Program-made: the position numbers and the translations under genes
Assembly (NCBI GenBank): GCA_964432825.1
Contig: CAYSOX010000004.1
Span: 47,019-111,018, forward strand
Length of the DNA: 64,000 nucleotides
Reading direction: 5' to 3'
DNA from: UMGS1908 sp964432825
GTDB taxonomy: Bacteria > Bacillota > Clostridia > Christensenellales > UBA1242
Part shown: piece after piece, positions 1 to 15,000 of the stretch
Numbering within the stretch: the first letter of the stretch is position 1
Layout: each line of letters starts with the position of its first letter
Notes under the pieces: generated by a model
What the model saw: the letters and a program-made list of their open reading frames with translations, nothing else
Told to the model about the DNA's origin: nothing
Database searches by the model: none

Positions 1-3000
1 CTACTGAAAGGTTGGCGTTGAACTTGCCGTACTTTTGCAATAATTGGTTCTTTAAACTTGGAATGGTTGCAATTTGTTGTTCGCCTGTTTCTTCGTTTAT
101 TAATGGTTCGCCTGTTTCAGAATCGTACAATTCTTGTTTTTGGTCTTCGGTTTCGGATGGAGCGGTTAGTTTAGATGGGTCGAACTTGGTATCTCCAATT
201 ACTTGAATAACGCTGAAACCGTTTGCACCTTCGGAAACAATTGGTTCAATTGCCGTTGAGTCTTCGTTTGAATAACGCATATCAATATTTATATCGGTTG
301 TCCAATCTAAAGTTATAGGTTCGGACTTTTCGCCATATTGATTTTTGACAATTACAGTTATTTTCTTTTCGGTAGTTAAGGTGTAATCTAGCATAATTTG
401 TAATTCATCAAACTTATTGGTTGAAATTAAGGTGTTGTTTATGTACCAGCCTACAAATCTTGTGTTAGCCTCAACTAGTGTTGAATCTGGATTAGTGTCA
501 CTTATAAGTAGTATTGGGTTAGAAATTGTGATGTAATTTTTGCGGTTACTAATTGGGGTTATAAGTGTGGTTGGTGCATAGTCTTCGCCCATTGTGAAGT
601 CGTATTTTACAAAACCTGAGTAGGTTTGTTTATACTTTGTGGCTTCATCGGTGTAAGACATTGAAAGAACATTGAATTTCTTATTTGACTTTATGGCTTC
701 GCCATTTGATGAATCTCGAAGGTTGTTGATATCTGTGCTTCCAGCGAATGCAACTTCGTTATAGAATTCACGAGAGTGAAGGGTATAAGTTAGGTTGATT
801 GATGGGCTTTCAGCAAAGATTGCATTTATTGAAACTAGTTTTGTTAGACTGCAACCTTCTTCAAGGCTAGGTGAAATATCTACCTTTCTGCCTTTGTTGT
901 CGATGTGGTAAACCTTTAAAGTTAGACTGCCATCGGCATTTTGAGTTAATTGAACATTGAATGCTGTTGTTGAGCCGTTGTGGTAAGTATATTTTTGTTC
1001 TAGGACATTTTCGGTTTCTGAAGCGTTGGTTGTTATGTAAGAATATTGCAATCCTATCACCTTGTAACCTGCAGGAGCGGATGCTTCTAAATTGAAGTAA
1101 CTGCCTAGAGGTAAGCGGTTGTAGGTGTAATCATATCTTGAATTGATTGATTCTGGAACATTGTTAATATTCTCGCCGGTGCTTGCACTTGAAACTACCA
1201 AATAACCTAAACTGTTTAGTCCAAGTGTGTTTTCGTTATCTATAACGGAAATTTGTTCACCTGATTCAGAATCTGTGGTGGTGTACTCTAATACACTTCC
1301 AAGAGTGGTATCAGTTAATAGTTCGTACACGGCATCAATTCTGCCTTCTAGGTGTCTTCCAGCATCGTAAACACTATTTGAACTTACCTTTACGGTTTTT
1401 CCGGTTGCAGGGTTTACGGTGTACCAGCCAACAAACTTGAATATCTTTGTTTCAACACTGCCGTCTTCTAATGTGGTGTCGCTAATCACATATTCTGGGG
1501 TAGAAAGTGTGAAGATTGAACGCATATTGAAGTTTAGAGTGGTGAAGCCGTTGTTTTCAAGTGTGTGGTTTAATATTGTTAAGCCTTTTGTCGTCAAACT
1601 TCCAAGGTCTTTAACAAGTGCGGTGTTTGCAAGCATTATGGTTGAGCCTGGGTCTTGAACTGGAACACTGCCTTCTATACGGCGACCGTTTTCTCCATAA
1701 TTTAATGCTAAACCGTTTGTTGAAGATGAAATTGCATTGAATAGTTCTTGTATTAATGCTTTTTGGGTTGCACTCAAGGTGGTAAATGCGGTTGGGTTTA
1801 GTGATTTTTGAGTGTAATCGTAATCACCATTTACAATTGTTACATTTACTTGAAGACTGCTTGCACCAGTATCGTAAGTCGCTTCAAAAACATGGGCGGT
1901 TTGGTCGTCTAGAAGTTTTAATGAGGCGCCATGTTCGTCTTGAACGGCTTTATCTTCGTTGCCGTCTATGTACCAGCCGTCTAGATAACTAGAATTGGTG
2001 GTGCCACTTACGGCTTCGGCAGAGATTGAAACGGTGGTGCCGGCTTTGAAGTATCCGAATATGTAAAGGGTGAAGATGCTTCCGAGGTCTACATCATATT
2101 CATAATCGGTGGACTTGTTTACTTGCATTAATTGACCAAATTCGTCAATTGCATTGCCTTCAAACTTATAGTATTCATTTAGTGTGAAGGATTTTAAAAC
2201 TCCGTCTTTTTCATATGAAATATGATATTTGAATAAATCGCTCAAAACATCCTTTTGGGTGTCGTTATTTAGTCTTGAAGTTAGAGTGTTTGAAATTTTG
2301 AATGCTACAAGTTGTGCGTCTTCGGTGATAATGTATAAGTCGTTTTCGGTACCCTTTGAGATGCTAGAATTTCGGTACTCTTCAAATGTTAAAACAATAT
2401 TAGAGTTTTGTTTTACAAATTGAGAAGAGGTTACATCTTCGGTGTAGAAATTGGTTAAGTTGTTGTTGGTACCGGCTACGCGATATCTTAAAGTTCTTGT
2501 AGATATTACATTTTCAGATTGGATATCATCCGTTTTGTTTTGGATGGTTAATGCCACTTGTTCAAGTTTTGCAAAATGGTCTTGGTTGGTAAACTCGGTA
2601 AAGTATTTTTGGATATTTTCTATAAATCCTGCAACTACCTTTTGATATGCCTTACCACCAAGTGGGGTAAGGGTGATATCTACGGTGGTGCCGGTGTCTA
2701 GATATCCCGCAATTGTAACTGTGCCATCGGCATTTGTTGTTCTTGAAAGTGGGTTTCCGAAACAGTCGTGAGATATTGACAAACTGATTTGACTTTCGTT
2801 TGGATTGTAGGTTATTGACCACCACTCAAAGGTGCGGTATAGAGCAATTAAACTTTGGTTGTTTTGCATTGCAATTAGTGGGGAATATTCGCCACTTCCA
2901 ACTTGGGTCATATTTTCAAACGATGTTGTAATTTCTTCAAGGTTGGATTTGTTTGCATAATACCAGCCAGCAAATCTTACATTGTAGTCGGAGCCGTCGC

Positions 3001-6000
3001 TTAATGTTACAACGGTGTAGTAATCGGTTGAAGTGTTTTGAACATTTAGTGCGTCACGCTTTGCAGAGTCGCCAACATTGGCTAAAAGTTTTGCACGAGC
3101 GGTGAAGATTGTGTCGGCACTTATTATCATTTGACGGTATTGGCTAGTTGCTGAATAATATGCATTTCTAATCTTTGAAGTATTGAAGTAAGATAGTTCG
3201 TCAAAGTTTGATGCGTACAATTCTACAAGTTTTAGGTATTCGGTGTATATTTCGTCGGTTAACATAGAGAACTCTTCTTGACCTAAGTGTTCTTTATTTG
3301 CACCATATAATTTGTAATATTTTGCAAGTAGGTTTTTGTCTATGGTTGTAGGGATGGAAAGAACGGTTACATCGTTTTGTCCGAGCCCTGCAAAGAACTC
3401 TTCAATCTTTGTGAAGTTTACTTCATCTTCGCCTTCGGTTATAACCGAACTTAGATTTTCATATTTGCCAGTTTGAGAGTTGAAGTTTAGAAGTTCGTGT
3501 TGTAAGTCTAGCGAGTACACTAAGATTGAACTAAATCTTAAAATATTTAATTGACCGGAAGTTGTATAATTTTCTTCTAGGGTGGAAGTTATTGCATTGT
3601 TTGCTTTTGAATATCTTGAATACATTTCGGTTAGGTAATTGAAATATCCCAAAGCCTCAGAAGATGTGTAATTTGCTCCGGTGTAGATATTTTTGAAGCA
3701 AAGCAATAATTCATTTGATGTTAGAGTTCGGAAAGCGTTATTGAAGTCGGTTGCGGTGAACTCTTGTAATTTTTTAGGGCTTACCTTAAATATTTTTGCG
3801 ATTTTTTCGTAAATGGTTGCAATCTTGTTTAATTCTGACCAGCGATCTTTAGAAAGGCTTAAGATTTTAGCAAAGGTATTTTCGGTGGTGTTTGAACCCT
3901 TGTAATAACTTAAGGTGTCTAAGGTGTAAACCGTTTTGCCGTCTAGCGTTGTGGTGTTTTTGTATCCAACACTTTCGGTTGAATCATCATAATAGATTCT
4001 ATCCTTAGTTTCTTCGGTGTAGGTGGTGCCTTCGGTGTATTTGAAGTATTTGTTTGGAAGGTCTGGAGAATCTAGGTAGTTTCTTGTGCCGTCTTTATTT
4101 AACTTAAAGAAGCGGTATACAGCAGTGTCTTTACCTGAAACGCCGGTAAGTTGCATATTGCCAAATGCGACTGCTGAAATTCCTGCAAGGCGTATGATGA
4201 TAAACTTCTTTGCTGTGTTGTACATATTTTCGTAAGCTGCACCAATATTTAAACTATTTAGGTCGGCGTTGGACTTTTGAGCATATTGTTCAATTTGAGT
4301 GGCAAGGTCGGAAGGTGATAATAGTTTTAATAGATCTAAAAAGTCTTTTTCTTCGTTTACCATATAATTAAACATATTTTCTAGGTTTGCAACACTAGAA
4401 GTTGGTTTAATAACACTATTGAATGCATATAGCAAATAATCGGTTGCAAGTGACTTATCATAAGATGGGTTGCCATTATTATCTTTAGAAGAAATTAAAT
4501 CGGCGAAAGACTTATTGAAGTTGTAGAACACGCCATTTGCGGATGAAAGATTAGAGTCTTTTATGTAACTATCTATTGATACACGATTAGTAGACTTTAG
4601 TAATTCATTAGTTGTATATTTTGAATACAAATCGTTTATGTGTAAAACTTCTAATTCTGCTTTTATTGAAGCAAGTGGAGTACCATCTAATAAGTTTTCG
4701 GAAATATCTTTTAGTTGAGCGTAATATTTAGCATATTTTTGTAATTCGACATCGGAAATTATGATTGAAGATGTTGCTCTTGAAGATGAGCCGGTTACAA
4801 AAATTTGTGAGTCACATTCAACACGGGTGTAATTATCTGGGTCGAATGCAAAGTCGTAGGCTGATTGCAAATAATTTCTAAAGGTAGACAAATCACGACC
4901 GCCTTGAGTTACCTTTATGTAAATTGGGGTTCCTGCAAGTGTGTAATGAGCGGTGGTAGAAGTGTTTGCAGTATTGTAATCAAAGCCTGAAAGGGTGGTT
5001 GTCTTGTTATCCTTTAAGTCATTTGCCAAAATGTATAGGGTGTAATTTGTGGTGTTAAGTGAGTAAGTCTTGGTCATAAATGAGCCACTAAGTTTTGAAT
5101 AATAGTGGTTGGTTCCAGCAAGTTTTTCAATCGTGTAATTTGATGGCTGGATGAACTCATAATATGTTTCACCCTTTACACCTTTGTATGAGCCATTTGG
5201 ATTTACAGATAGATTTTTAAGTGCTTCTAATCCGTTTTGCTCATTTTGGGCAAGTAAAGTTTCAAAAGTATCGGTATTTGCGGTGGTTGTATCAAACATC
5301 ATACTAATTCCGCGGGAAATTTGTGTCATATATTCGGCGTATTCATTTAGAGAGTCACGGTTGAAGGTTACGGCGAATAGATAATAAAATTCTTCATAAT
5401 ACCTTTTACCTGCTTCATTTTCATTCAATTTGTTTTCGTCGATAAATTCGTCGGTTGGGTACATCAATGCATTTAAGGTGTAATATGGGTTGGTTGTGTA
5501 ACTTGCATTTAATTTGAACTTGCTATTTACCTTGACGGTTACAAATAGGCTGGTGTTTGAATCCACATAAATTCCGCGGTTTACATAAGTTAGTGGGATG
5601 CGACTTCCTGAAATATTCTTGCCATCCAATAAACTTACGGTTAGGGAAGTACCATTTATAGGGTTATTTATGCCTTTTGAAGTGATTGGATAACCATACT
5701 TTTTAACCATACTTTGAGTGTAATCATTAACATTTGTTGTGTATGCTTTGGTTTTACCATCGGCTAAGGTTATATTTTTTAGGTATTCCGAACTTTGAAG
5801 TTGGGATATTGTGGATTCATTTAAACTTAGATCGGAAATATTTGCTGAATCATAGGTTCTTCCTTTATCAAAGGATGTAGAATTTGCTCGTGAATAGTGG
5901 TTTGAAGAACTATTTAGTAAGTCGTTCGTTGTGGATGTGCCATCTGAAAGGTTAACCGGTGAATAGATAAAGTATGATGAGCCATCGACAGATTCTGCGG

Positions 6001-9000
6001 TGTAAACATAATAGGTTGAACCTTTTATTGTTCTTGTTATATAGGTAATTGCGTCGGTGCCAACTTTGTATGCTGAAAGAAGGTTGCCAAAGTCAATTGT
6101 TTTAGCGTCGCTTTTGTTTACAAGGTAGCCTTCGTTATCGGTTACATAAGCATTGCTATTGTCGGCATAATTTGCATAATAGATTGAATCAATTGTGATG
6201 CCTGAAGAATTACCAGTATCGGTGAAGATAAGCGAATTGTAACTTTCGACAAATTTTGCTATTATGCAAACATTTTCGGCAATTCCATTTATTAAAAGAT
6301 TTCCGTATTCGTCAATCTCGTACAAGCCTTGTCTTCTTTCGCGGTATAGTTTACCTTGATGCATATATACTTCGGTGTCTGAATTTATAAATGCTTTAAG
6401 TTGGTAACAATTTCCATTTGAAGCACTATCTTCTTTTGAGGTCTCGCCTAAAATTTCGGCGGTTGGAAGGGTGAACATAGCATAATTTGCAGGTTCACTG
6501 AAACCAAAGTAATAAAGTTTTTCATCTTTTTTGCAATAGTATAAGGTTCTAACACTTTCGGTTTCAACATAATTGCCATTTTCATCTAAAATGTAATAAC
6601 TACCTACAGTTAATCCATTTTCTTCTCCAACTAAGAAGGTGATATAATCTTCAACTCCGTAAGTTAATAATTGTCTATCTTTAGTGTACAAACTCTTGAA
6701 ACTGCCTGTTGATTCATCTATATCAGAAGAAACTGCAATATCAGAGATTTTTATCAATCCAACATCGGAATATGCGGTGATTACAACTTCGTTAGAAGTT
6801 TCTGCCTTTTGAGTTATTTTGTAACCTGCATTTGAAGTGGTGAATGGGTTCATAACTTCGTTATAGAAGCAGATTTCATAATAATATCCACCATTTTCGG
6901 TATTGTAATCTACCTTTTGAGCAGAAAGTGTATATTTTAAGTCGGTCTTCAATTCGTAACCTGATGCATTGGTTAAATCTAAATCATTATAAATTATTCC
7001 TAGACGGGTAAATAAAGTTTGTGTTGAGACATATGAGTAGTTGGTCTTTGAAATTTTAGCGGACCCTCCAACTTTTAGAATGCTATTTAAATTTTGTTGG
7101 TCTTGGATTGAAACGTTGTTATCTGCAAAACTTTCTCCATCCATATTGGTTAATGTAATAGTTACACCATTTTCATCACCACAAGAAAGTGTTAAGATAC
7201 AGCAATCGTTATCCTTTCCGTTTGCATCCTTGATTGAATAGGTTAGGCTTACCGAAGATGCCAATTGTCCATTGATTTTGAATAGGTAAGAAGTTTCGGT
7301 GCTTGAAGCCTTCTTTATTGGGATTAGGGTAAGTGAAGATGGAAGTGGAAGGCTGGTGGTTAGGTTTGAAACCTCTTGCATTGAGCCGTCAATTGATTGG
7401 TATTCCTTAGTTGCAATGGTGATTAGTGAAGAGTAATTGGTGTAAGTTAGTGAATATCCAATTTGGTGAAGTTCGGTCTCGGTTGTGCCATCCTCTAATT
7501 CAACAGTTTGTTCGTAATAATAGTTATAACTATTTGTGAATGAAGCATTTTCGTTGAAGTTTGCGGTGTGGTATGAGATTGAATATTTGCCAACATTTAA
7601 AATTCCGCCATTTTCTAATTTGTCACCGATTTCTAGTGACCCATTATTTATTGGAGAAACAAAGCGGTCGCCATTTAAAATATAACTTGATGGGGCTTTA
7701 CCCGAGCCATCCTCAAACTTAAATTTTGGCGCATATTCGGTAAATGAGGTTGAACCATTGCCCAAGTTTTCTGTAGTTTTATTTCCGGTATTGTAATTAA
7801 AGGTTTGCTCGGTGGTCGAAAGTTTATATTGAGCAAGGTCGGAGGTTGAAAAGTTTTTAAGAGCGTTATCCAAATCAATATATTTTAGGTAGGTGGTTGG
7901 AACAACTTGGGTGCAATTAAAGTCGTAATAATATGCAGATGAACTTGATTTTGTGTAAACTTGAATTGCAATGATTTTTCCGCCGTTTAATTGGGTGATT
8001 ACCTTTTGGTCCGTTGAATAGAATAGTCCGGTAGAAGGTTTGTATTCTACATCTTGAATTGTGCCGTTTGCGGTGACCATATATGTTAAGAATTTACCTG
8101 AATATAGGTTTTCTAGTCCGGCTGGAACATATTCTGGGTTGCCGTTTATATCGGTTTGGTAAATCGGTTTACCATTTGCACCGAAGCCAGTAACTATCTT
8201 ATATTGCTTTGTGATTTCGTCGTATTCTACTCGCTTAATTTCGTCAACATATCCGCGGTAGTCGTCTGAACTAATCTTTTTATCGTCGCCAAATTCGTCT
8301 TTTTGAATCACATATTCGCCGGTTGCAATGTTGTATGTTGCAAAATACCAGCCCTCAAAACGGTAGCCATCGTCGGAGTTTGCTTGTAATTTTATTGAGG
8401 TGTGACGGTCGAAATATTGAGTTAGGTAGGTTTCGTCTATACCGGTGTGGTAAACATCGGCAGAGATGAACCATTGTTTTGTTCGAGATTCACCTGTGAT
8501 TACTGGAACGAAGGTTGCTGTGTTTACTATCTTGCGGGCAAACTTGATGCCGTCTTGACGCTTTGAAAGATAGTGGTGAGTAATAACTTTTCCGTTATCA
8601 TTTTTTTCGGTTTCGATAGAATATTTATAAACATCAAAATAGATAGATGAAAGGATTACTGGTAACATTTCACTGCCTTGGCTTGAAGTCTTTTTGGTGT
8701 TATAAATTTGTTCTACGAAGCGGGTTGAAATTAGGTCTATATCTTGAATACCGCTTGTACGCTTTGCAAGTTCCAACTCATGTTCGGCTTGCTTTGCGGT
8801 ACTCATTTTGTAATGAGCGTTTGAATAACCGTCTTCAAAGTCATATTCTACAATATTTAAGTAATAAACAAAGGTTTGTCTTCCGGATTGAAGAGTGTTG
8901 TAAGAAGCCTTAAATTCTCCATTGGTGTCTATTGTTGGTGCAAGGATGGAGTCTTCACTCTTTAATGCGTATGGAATTGCGCCGTTTGTATTGTAAGTAA

Positions 9001-12000
9001 AGTTGTAACCCTCTATATTTTTGTATGGGGTATTATTTGATTGAGATTTTGGCTTATCTTTTGTTACTTGATAGTAGTAAGACTCTTGACCATTGATGTA
9101 ATTTCCGTTTTGGTCTAGAACGAAATAATATCTGCCGTTTGAGAAGTTGATTGGATATATCTCGCGTTTTCCGTCGGCTGAAGTGGTTAGTGAATATAGA
9201 TAATATGCATATCTTGATTGGGTGCCGGCTTTTATTACTCCGTAATTTACGCCTGGGATGTTGTAAACTTCGGTATTTAAGCCGGTGACTTTATTTACAT
9301 AGCCAATTGAAAGGTTAGAATTTCCAATTTCTTGCTCTACCATATATGGAACGTTTGTGTCTGTGGCTTTTGTGCCAGCATTTAATGCACCATTTGTGTA
9401 ACTGTCTACAAAGAATGCGGACATATTATTGGTAGCAGTTCCTACTGAAGTGTCGGCAAAATATTGATATTCGGTGGTGAACACATAGTTTTCTATGGTC
9501 ATCTTATCATAATCGTAAGTAAGTTCGGTTTTGCCTGAGCCGTCGGTTAATTCAATCTCACCAGAAGAGATGTATTCAATAAAATGGATGTCGTCGGTGT
9601 TGTCTGCAATTGTTTCGGTGTCGGCTTTAACTCGGCTTCCGTCGGTGTAATAAGTTGTGATAACACCGCCGTTTGACTTAACACCATCGGTTGTTATGGT
9701 TGAAGTGGTTAATGAGAATACTCTTTCATAGATTGGTAGGAATACATAATATTTTGCTTGGTCGGATGAGAATGTGAAGGTTGAATTGTTTCGACCTTGG
9801 ATATCTATATCGCCGGCTTTGTATAATATTTCACTATTATATCTTGTGTACGCGCCCCATTCTTTGAAGCGGTAGACAACACTTGTGTCGCCTTCTTCAA
9901 TTACTATGTTAGGGTTTGTAACAAAGATAACTTGTTCGGAACCTACGGTGAAGAAGTTTGAAGTTGCAAGCATTGCATTCTTGATGGAATATGGGAAGCC
10001 TGCATATAAGCCTTCATAATCTTTTGCCTTGTCGGAAACTTTTTCGCCGATGCCTGTTCGGTAGCAACTGGTGATACCTGAAATTACCAAAGTGCCGTAT
10101 TCTATAACTGAATTTTTGTCTAGGTTTTCTAGTGCTCCACAAATTGCTTCGGTGTTGCATTCACTGGTTAATAGGATGCTTCCATCTGGGCGAACATTGT
10201 AAGTGTGAACATCTAGAGTTCCGGCATTAGATATTTCGGTGTATGAACTTGTCCACCAATTGTAATTGTATTTGTAGCAAGGAGCATTGGTTGAACTATA
10301 CACAATTTCGTGGAAGCAATCGGTGATTGCATTGTACACATAATGTGAGCGGGTAAGACGAGTGTAATGCTCTGTGTTGTTTGTGTTGCCGTCCATATAA
10401 TAATCGGCGTATAGTCTACTGCGAAGGCTGTTTGCTTCATCCTTTGAAGAGTTGTCTATCCAGTCACTGCTGAATGCGTATGGTTGGAAATTGTCAGCAA
10501 CTGCGGTGGTGTATACATAATATGGATAACCCTCTGGGCTAACAATTGTATCTTCGGCTGGAGTTTTTAACTTAACCTTTTCAAAGTATACTGAAGTTAT
10601 GGTTCCGCTGTCTAGTTGGGCAGATAAATTAACCTTGGTGTAATCATATACATTTGCATTTGCTGGAATGCTTTCTAGTGGGGTGGCGTAATGCAAATAA
10701 TAAGAATATTTATTGGCTGAAAGTTGGTCGTAGGTGGTGTATTCATTAGGGTCGTAGTTTTCGCCAATTGTGTAATAGTAATATCTACCGTCAATCTTTA
10801 TGCGGAAGTTGTCGGATTTTGTCGATTGTTCGTGAACATTCATACCCGAACCGATGGTTGAGGTTGTTTGAGTTGTATCACGAAGAAGGACTAAACTTTC
10901 GTCATAAACTAAGAAGTTTGACATACTGTTGCGGTCGGTTAGAGTGGAATCTACGGCATTTCCAGAATTGTCTACAAGTGCATAAGTCAAAATTTCTGCA
11001 ATATCCATAGAAGTTATCATCTTATGCTCAAAATTCATTAAAGTTAATGAGTTTGAAGCAAGTGTTCCGTTTGGTGTTAGGTATACTGGAGAGTAGATTG
11101 AAGAGTTTGCCAAACTGTATGGGTAACTACCGTAAAGTGGTTCGTAACTTGTTTTGTCGGTAACTGCGATGATTTGGTCAGGATATTTATTTTGGTCGAT
11201 GTTTGTTTCGGTGTCTTTGAATGCATAAGTTGCATCTGGAGTAGCAAGGTTAGAACCTGATATGTCGGTTATTATACCGCCTAGTTCTACACTGTAAACG
11301 GGTTCTATTCTTAGTCCTAAGGTGATGTTTTGGTTGTCGTCTTGAAGGTGGCGAACACTGAATGAAATTACGGTGTTTGGATATGGCGCGCCATCTAGAA
11401 CGGTTACACCTGGTAAGCCATACTTGGAGGTCTTTGCGGTGGTGTAATCTATGGTGTAATAGTTGCTCCAGTCGGTGATAAAGCCATTTTCAACCTCAGC
11501 ATTTACATCGGATGAATAGAAACTTGGGTAAATGATAGGCTCGGTGGCGGTCATAATTGACTTACCTAGGATATCTATCTTTTGATTGGTTTCATAAGCA
11601 TAAGCCGTGCGAACATAGGTTGTTTTTGAGTAACTTCTTGAGTTTACTACACCGGTTAGAGCGGTGCGTTTTCCGTCTACTAAGCCGTAATAAATTGTGT
11701 TGAAGTTTACGCCGGTTTGCAAACTTGCATTGTGGATGGTTGTTCCGTCGTTTGCAAAATAGTGGGCGGTGTACTCGGTGCCAGTTGATGTGTCTAAATA
11801 TATTAATTGTACTAGGCTTGAATAATCGTATACTAGTTGAGTGCCGTTTGAAAATCCTGAACTTAGGATGTAGCCATTTGCTACGTCAACTCCGTCGGAA
11901 GCATCAAATGTGGTGTAATATAGGTAGTCGCCTGAAGTTGAAATGTAATTATATATATTTAGGTTGTCATCAAACTTAAAGCGGTAAGCAAATGAACTTG

Positions 12001-15000
12001 GATAAGCCTCTTCTACCTTTTCTAATAAACCTAGTTTATTGTATTTGTAAATATTTGCAGTGATGTTGTCATTAGGGGCTTTTTCTAGGTTGAAGTAGGT
12101 GATGTTTGTGATTGGGTCAACGAACTTATAAGTTTCGGTAAGAGAACCATCTAATCCGCGAGCCGTTCCGTCAGATGAGTAAACGACTTTGTCGGTAACA
12201 TCATTTTCAGTTAATGCTAATTCGTTTGAAAGGATAGGTAGGATAGATTGAACTTCGGCATAAGATAATTTATGTAATGCGGTGTAATCGTAATAGGTTT
12301 TAATTTCTGCTTTGCCGGTAGATGCAAGGTCTCCTAACTTCTTGCCGTTTATGGTGATTAAATCTATTAAATGGTAAGAGTTGGCATTGATTGTGCGAAT
12401 TACCTTTGTGCCATCATTATAAGTGGTGGTTAATGTGTTGCCATTAACTTCTACCGAATCTATAACTGAAGTAGAGGCATCTATAACTAAGTTGGTTAAG
12501 GTGTAATTAACTTTTAAGTTTACGCCCTCGGTTAAGCCATGGCCAACCTTTGAACTATAAGCATATTGGATATATTTAGCGTCTACTGGGTTTAAGTATT
12601 GCTTAACTGGTTGGTTATCTTTTACGGTTGCAAGCACGGATGCGGTTAGTCCGCTAGGTAAATCATATTCGGCAAGTTCTACAAGTGAGTAAATATAGTC
12701 TGGAGTTTTGCCCTCGGAAACTAAACGATTTATGCTATTAATTAAGTCGCTTACCGAATTGAATTTTTCAATTAAAGACACAGTATTGTTATTCACATTT
12801 ACATCGCAAAGTTGGTAATAAATGGTGTAACTTGCTGGGATTTCTGAAAGTTGGTCGTCGGTTAAGCGGTAGGTGTTAATAAGTGTTTGGTAATAATTTC
12901 CGTTTACTTTATGAATCTTTGTGTAATTTCCGTATTCGATGCCGTCGCTTACAAGCGATGGGGTTACTTTATCTATGGTGTCATTCCAAATACCAATTTT
13001 GTCGGCTTCAAATACGCATAGCACATTTGAAATGTATGGGTAATTTTGGTCGTTTAATATATCAATTGTAACTTCTTCGCCGTCTACAAGGTCAACTCTT
13101 TGACCGGATGTTGAGATAGCATCTAAGAACTCTTTGGTAACCTTGAAGGTGGTTGAAACTAGGTTGTTATCGTCGTCGGTTTTTCTTGCACCGGTTTCGT
13201 CATATAGAGCAATTATAATTTCTTTACCTTCTACCAATTCGTTTAGTGGAAGAAGTTTGTTTTCTGTAATTAAAGTATTTAAATTTGAGTCGGTTACTGT
13301 AACATCTGCGAATGATATATATATAATATTATTCATTAGATATATGCGGTAGTTGAAGTATTCGGTGGTATCGTCATCGGCATCTAGGTCAAAACTGTAG
13401 AAGTGTGAGCCACCTTTACTTGCGGTTCCGACACCGGCAATAAATGTTCTTCCGTTATATCTTGCCATATTATATATGGTGTATGGGCTTGCAAACAATA
13501 TATCGTCGCTGAAAGTTCTATAATCTAGGGCAGGGTTTAATAACATATTTATTTGAGTGGTGATATATTGAGCAGATTTTGAATAGGTGCGGTTATTGTA
13601 TATTACTACATCTTTGCCGGATTCGGTGGTTTGTAATAGGTAGTAATCCAATTCCGATGCGGTGTAATAATCGTTGCCAATTTTAACTAGGTCTATCAAT
13701 TCGCTATCTAGTTTTTGTTGATATCCCCAAGCGGTGCGAGATTTGTAATAATTTCCGTCGGCATCGCGGTATACGGTGATTTCGTTACCATTAATGATTG
13801 CTTTGTATTCGGCATGTAGGTCACTATAGTAATCTGTGCCATCAAAGTAAGCAATGTGGTAAGTTTTTCCGCCGTCTAGTGAATATTCATAATGGTCTAC
13901 TGAAATGGTTGAAGCATCGTAATAACTGCCGTCTTGGTGAATTACTTCGGTGTATTTTGTTTCGGCTGATGGGTCGTTTGCATTTTCATTATATACAAGT
14001 TCTTCAATAGATGAGTAATAGCGGGTTGAAGTGCCGTCATTGACTGCATAACAAAGTTTGCCATTGTCTGCACCGGTTATGATGAAGTAGGTGGTGTATT
14101 CAACATTTGTGAAACTGCCATCGGATTCACGGATAACGGCATTTTGTGTTCCGAAAATGTTGCCACTTGTAGAAAGTGAAAGGCGAATATCCTCAATCTT
14201 TCCAGAAAGTGTACCGGTGGTGCTGTCTAGTTTTGCATATAAGCCAATTTCTCCGGTGGATTCTTTTGCAATATAATAGGTGTTTGTGGTGCCGTCGTTA
14301 TTGTATGAAACTAGAGTTTGGATAATCTTTGCTGAAGAGTAATCCTTTTCTGAATATACATGACCGTTGAACTCAATATTTTCGCCGTTTGAACCTTTGT
14401 AGAAATAAACGGTTTCAAGGATGGATTCATTTGCATTAACCTTTTCTTGAGTTATGTAGGCGCTGATTCCGTTTGAAACTTCTACTGGTTTGAAATAGTA
14501 GTAGTAAGCAGGGTCAATCTTTGCGCCCATTAGACGGTAAAATCTATAAATGTGGGATAGGGTAGAATTGTAATTTAGGTATATGTCGGAGTTGTTATTT
14601 TCAAAACTATTGAATAGATATTGAATAGCCTTGCCGACTGCAAGTAAGGTATCACCCTTGATGATAGATTTTCCGTCGTTATCGTTATCTACATCATAGG
14701 CTGAAATATTTAGGGCTGCAGCAAGTTCTTCAAAATTAGTAAAATTTCTATTTGCAAGGCTGTTTTGACTAGTCTCATTAAGTTTAAACAAGCGGTCAGC
14801 GAAGTTTGAGATTTGACCAAAGTAGATAATATCTGAGCCATCGGAAGTTTCGCCAATTACACTGGTGAAGAAAGAGTAACTGCGGGTTACGAACTCGCTA
14901 CCAATTTTGGTGCGGAACTTGACGGTTTCCAAATCATAATACAAGTAGATGTTTCGGGTTATTTCGGTGCAAAGACTATTGTCTACTGAAAGTGAAACCG

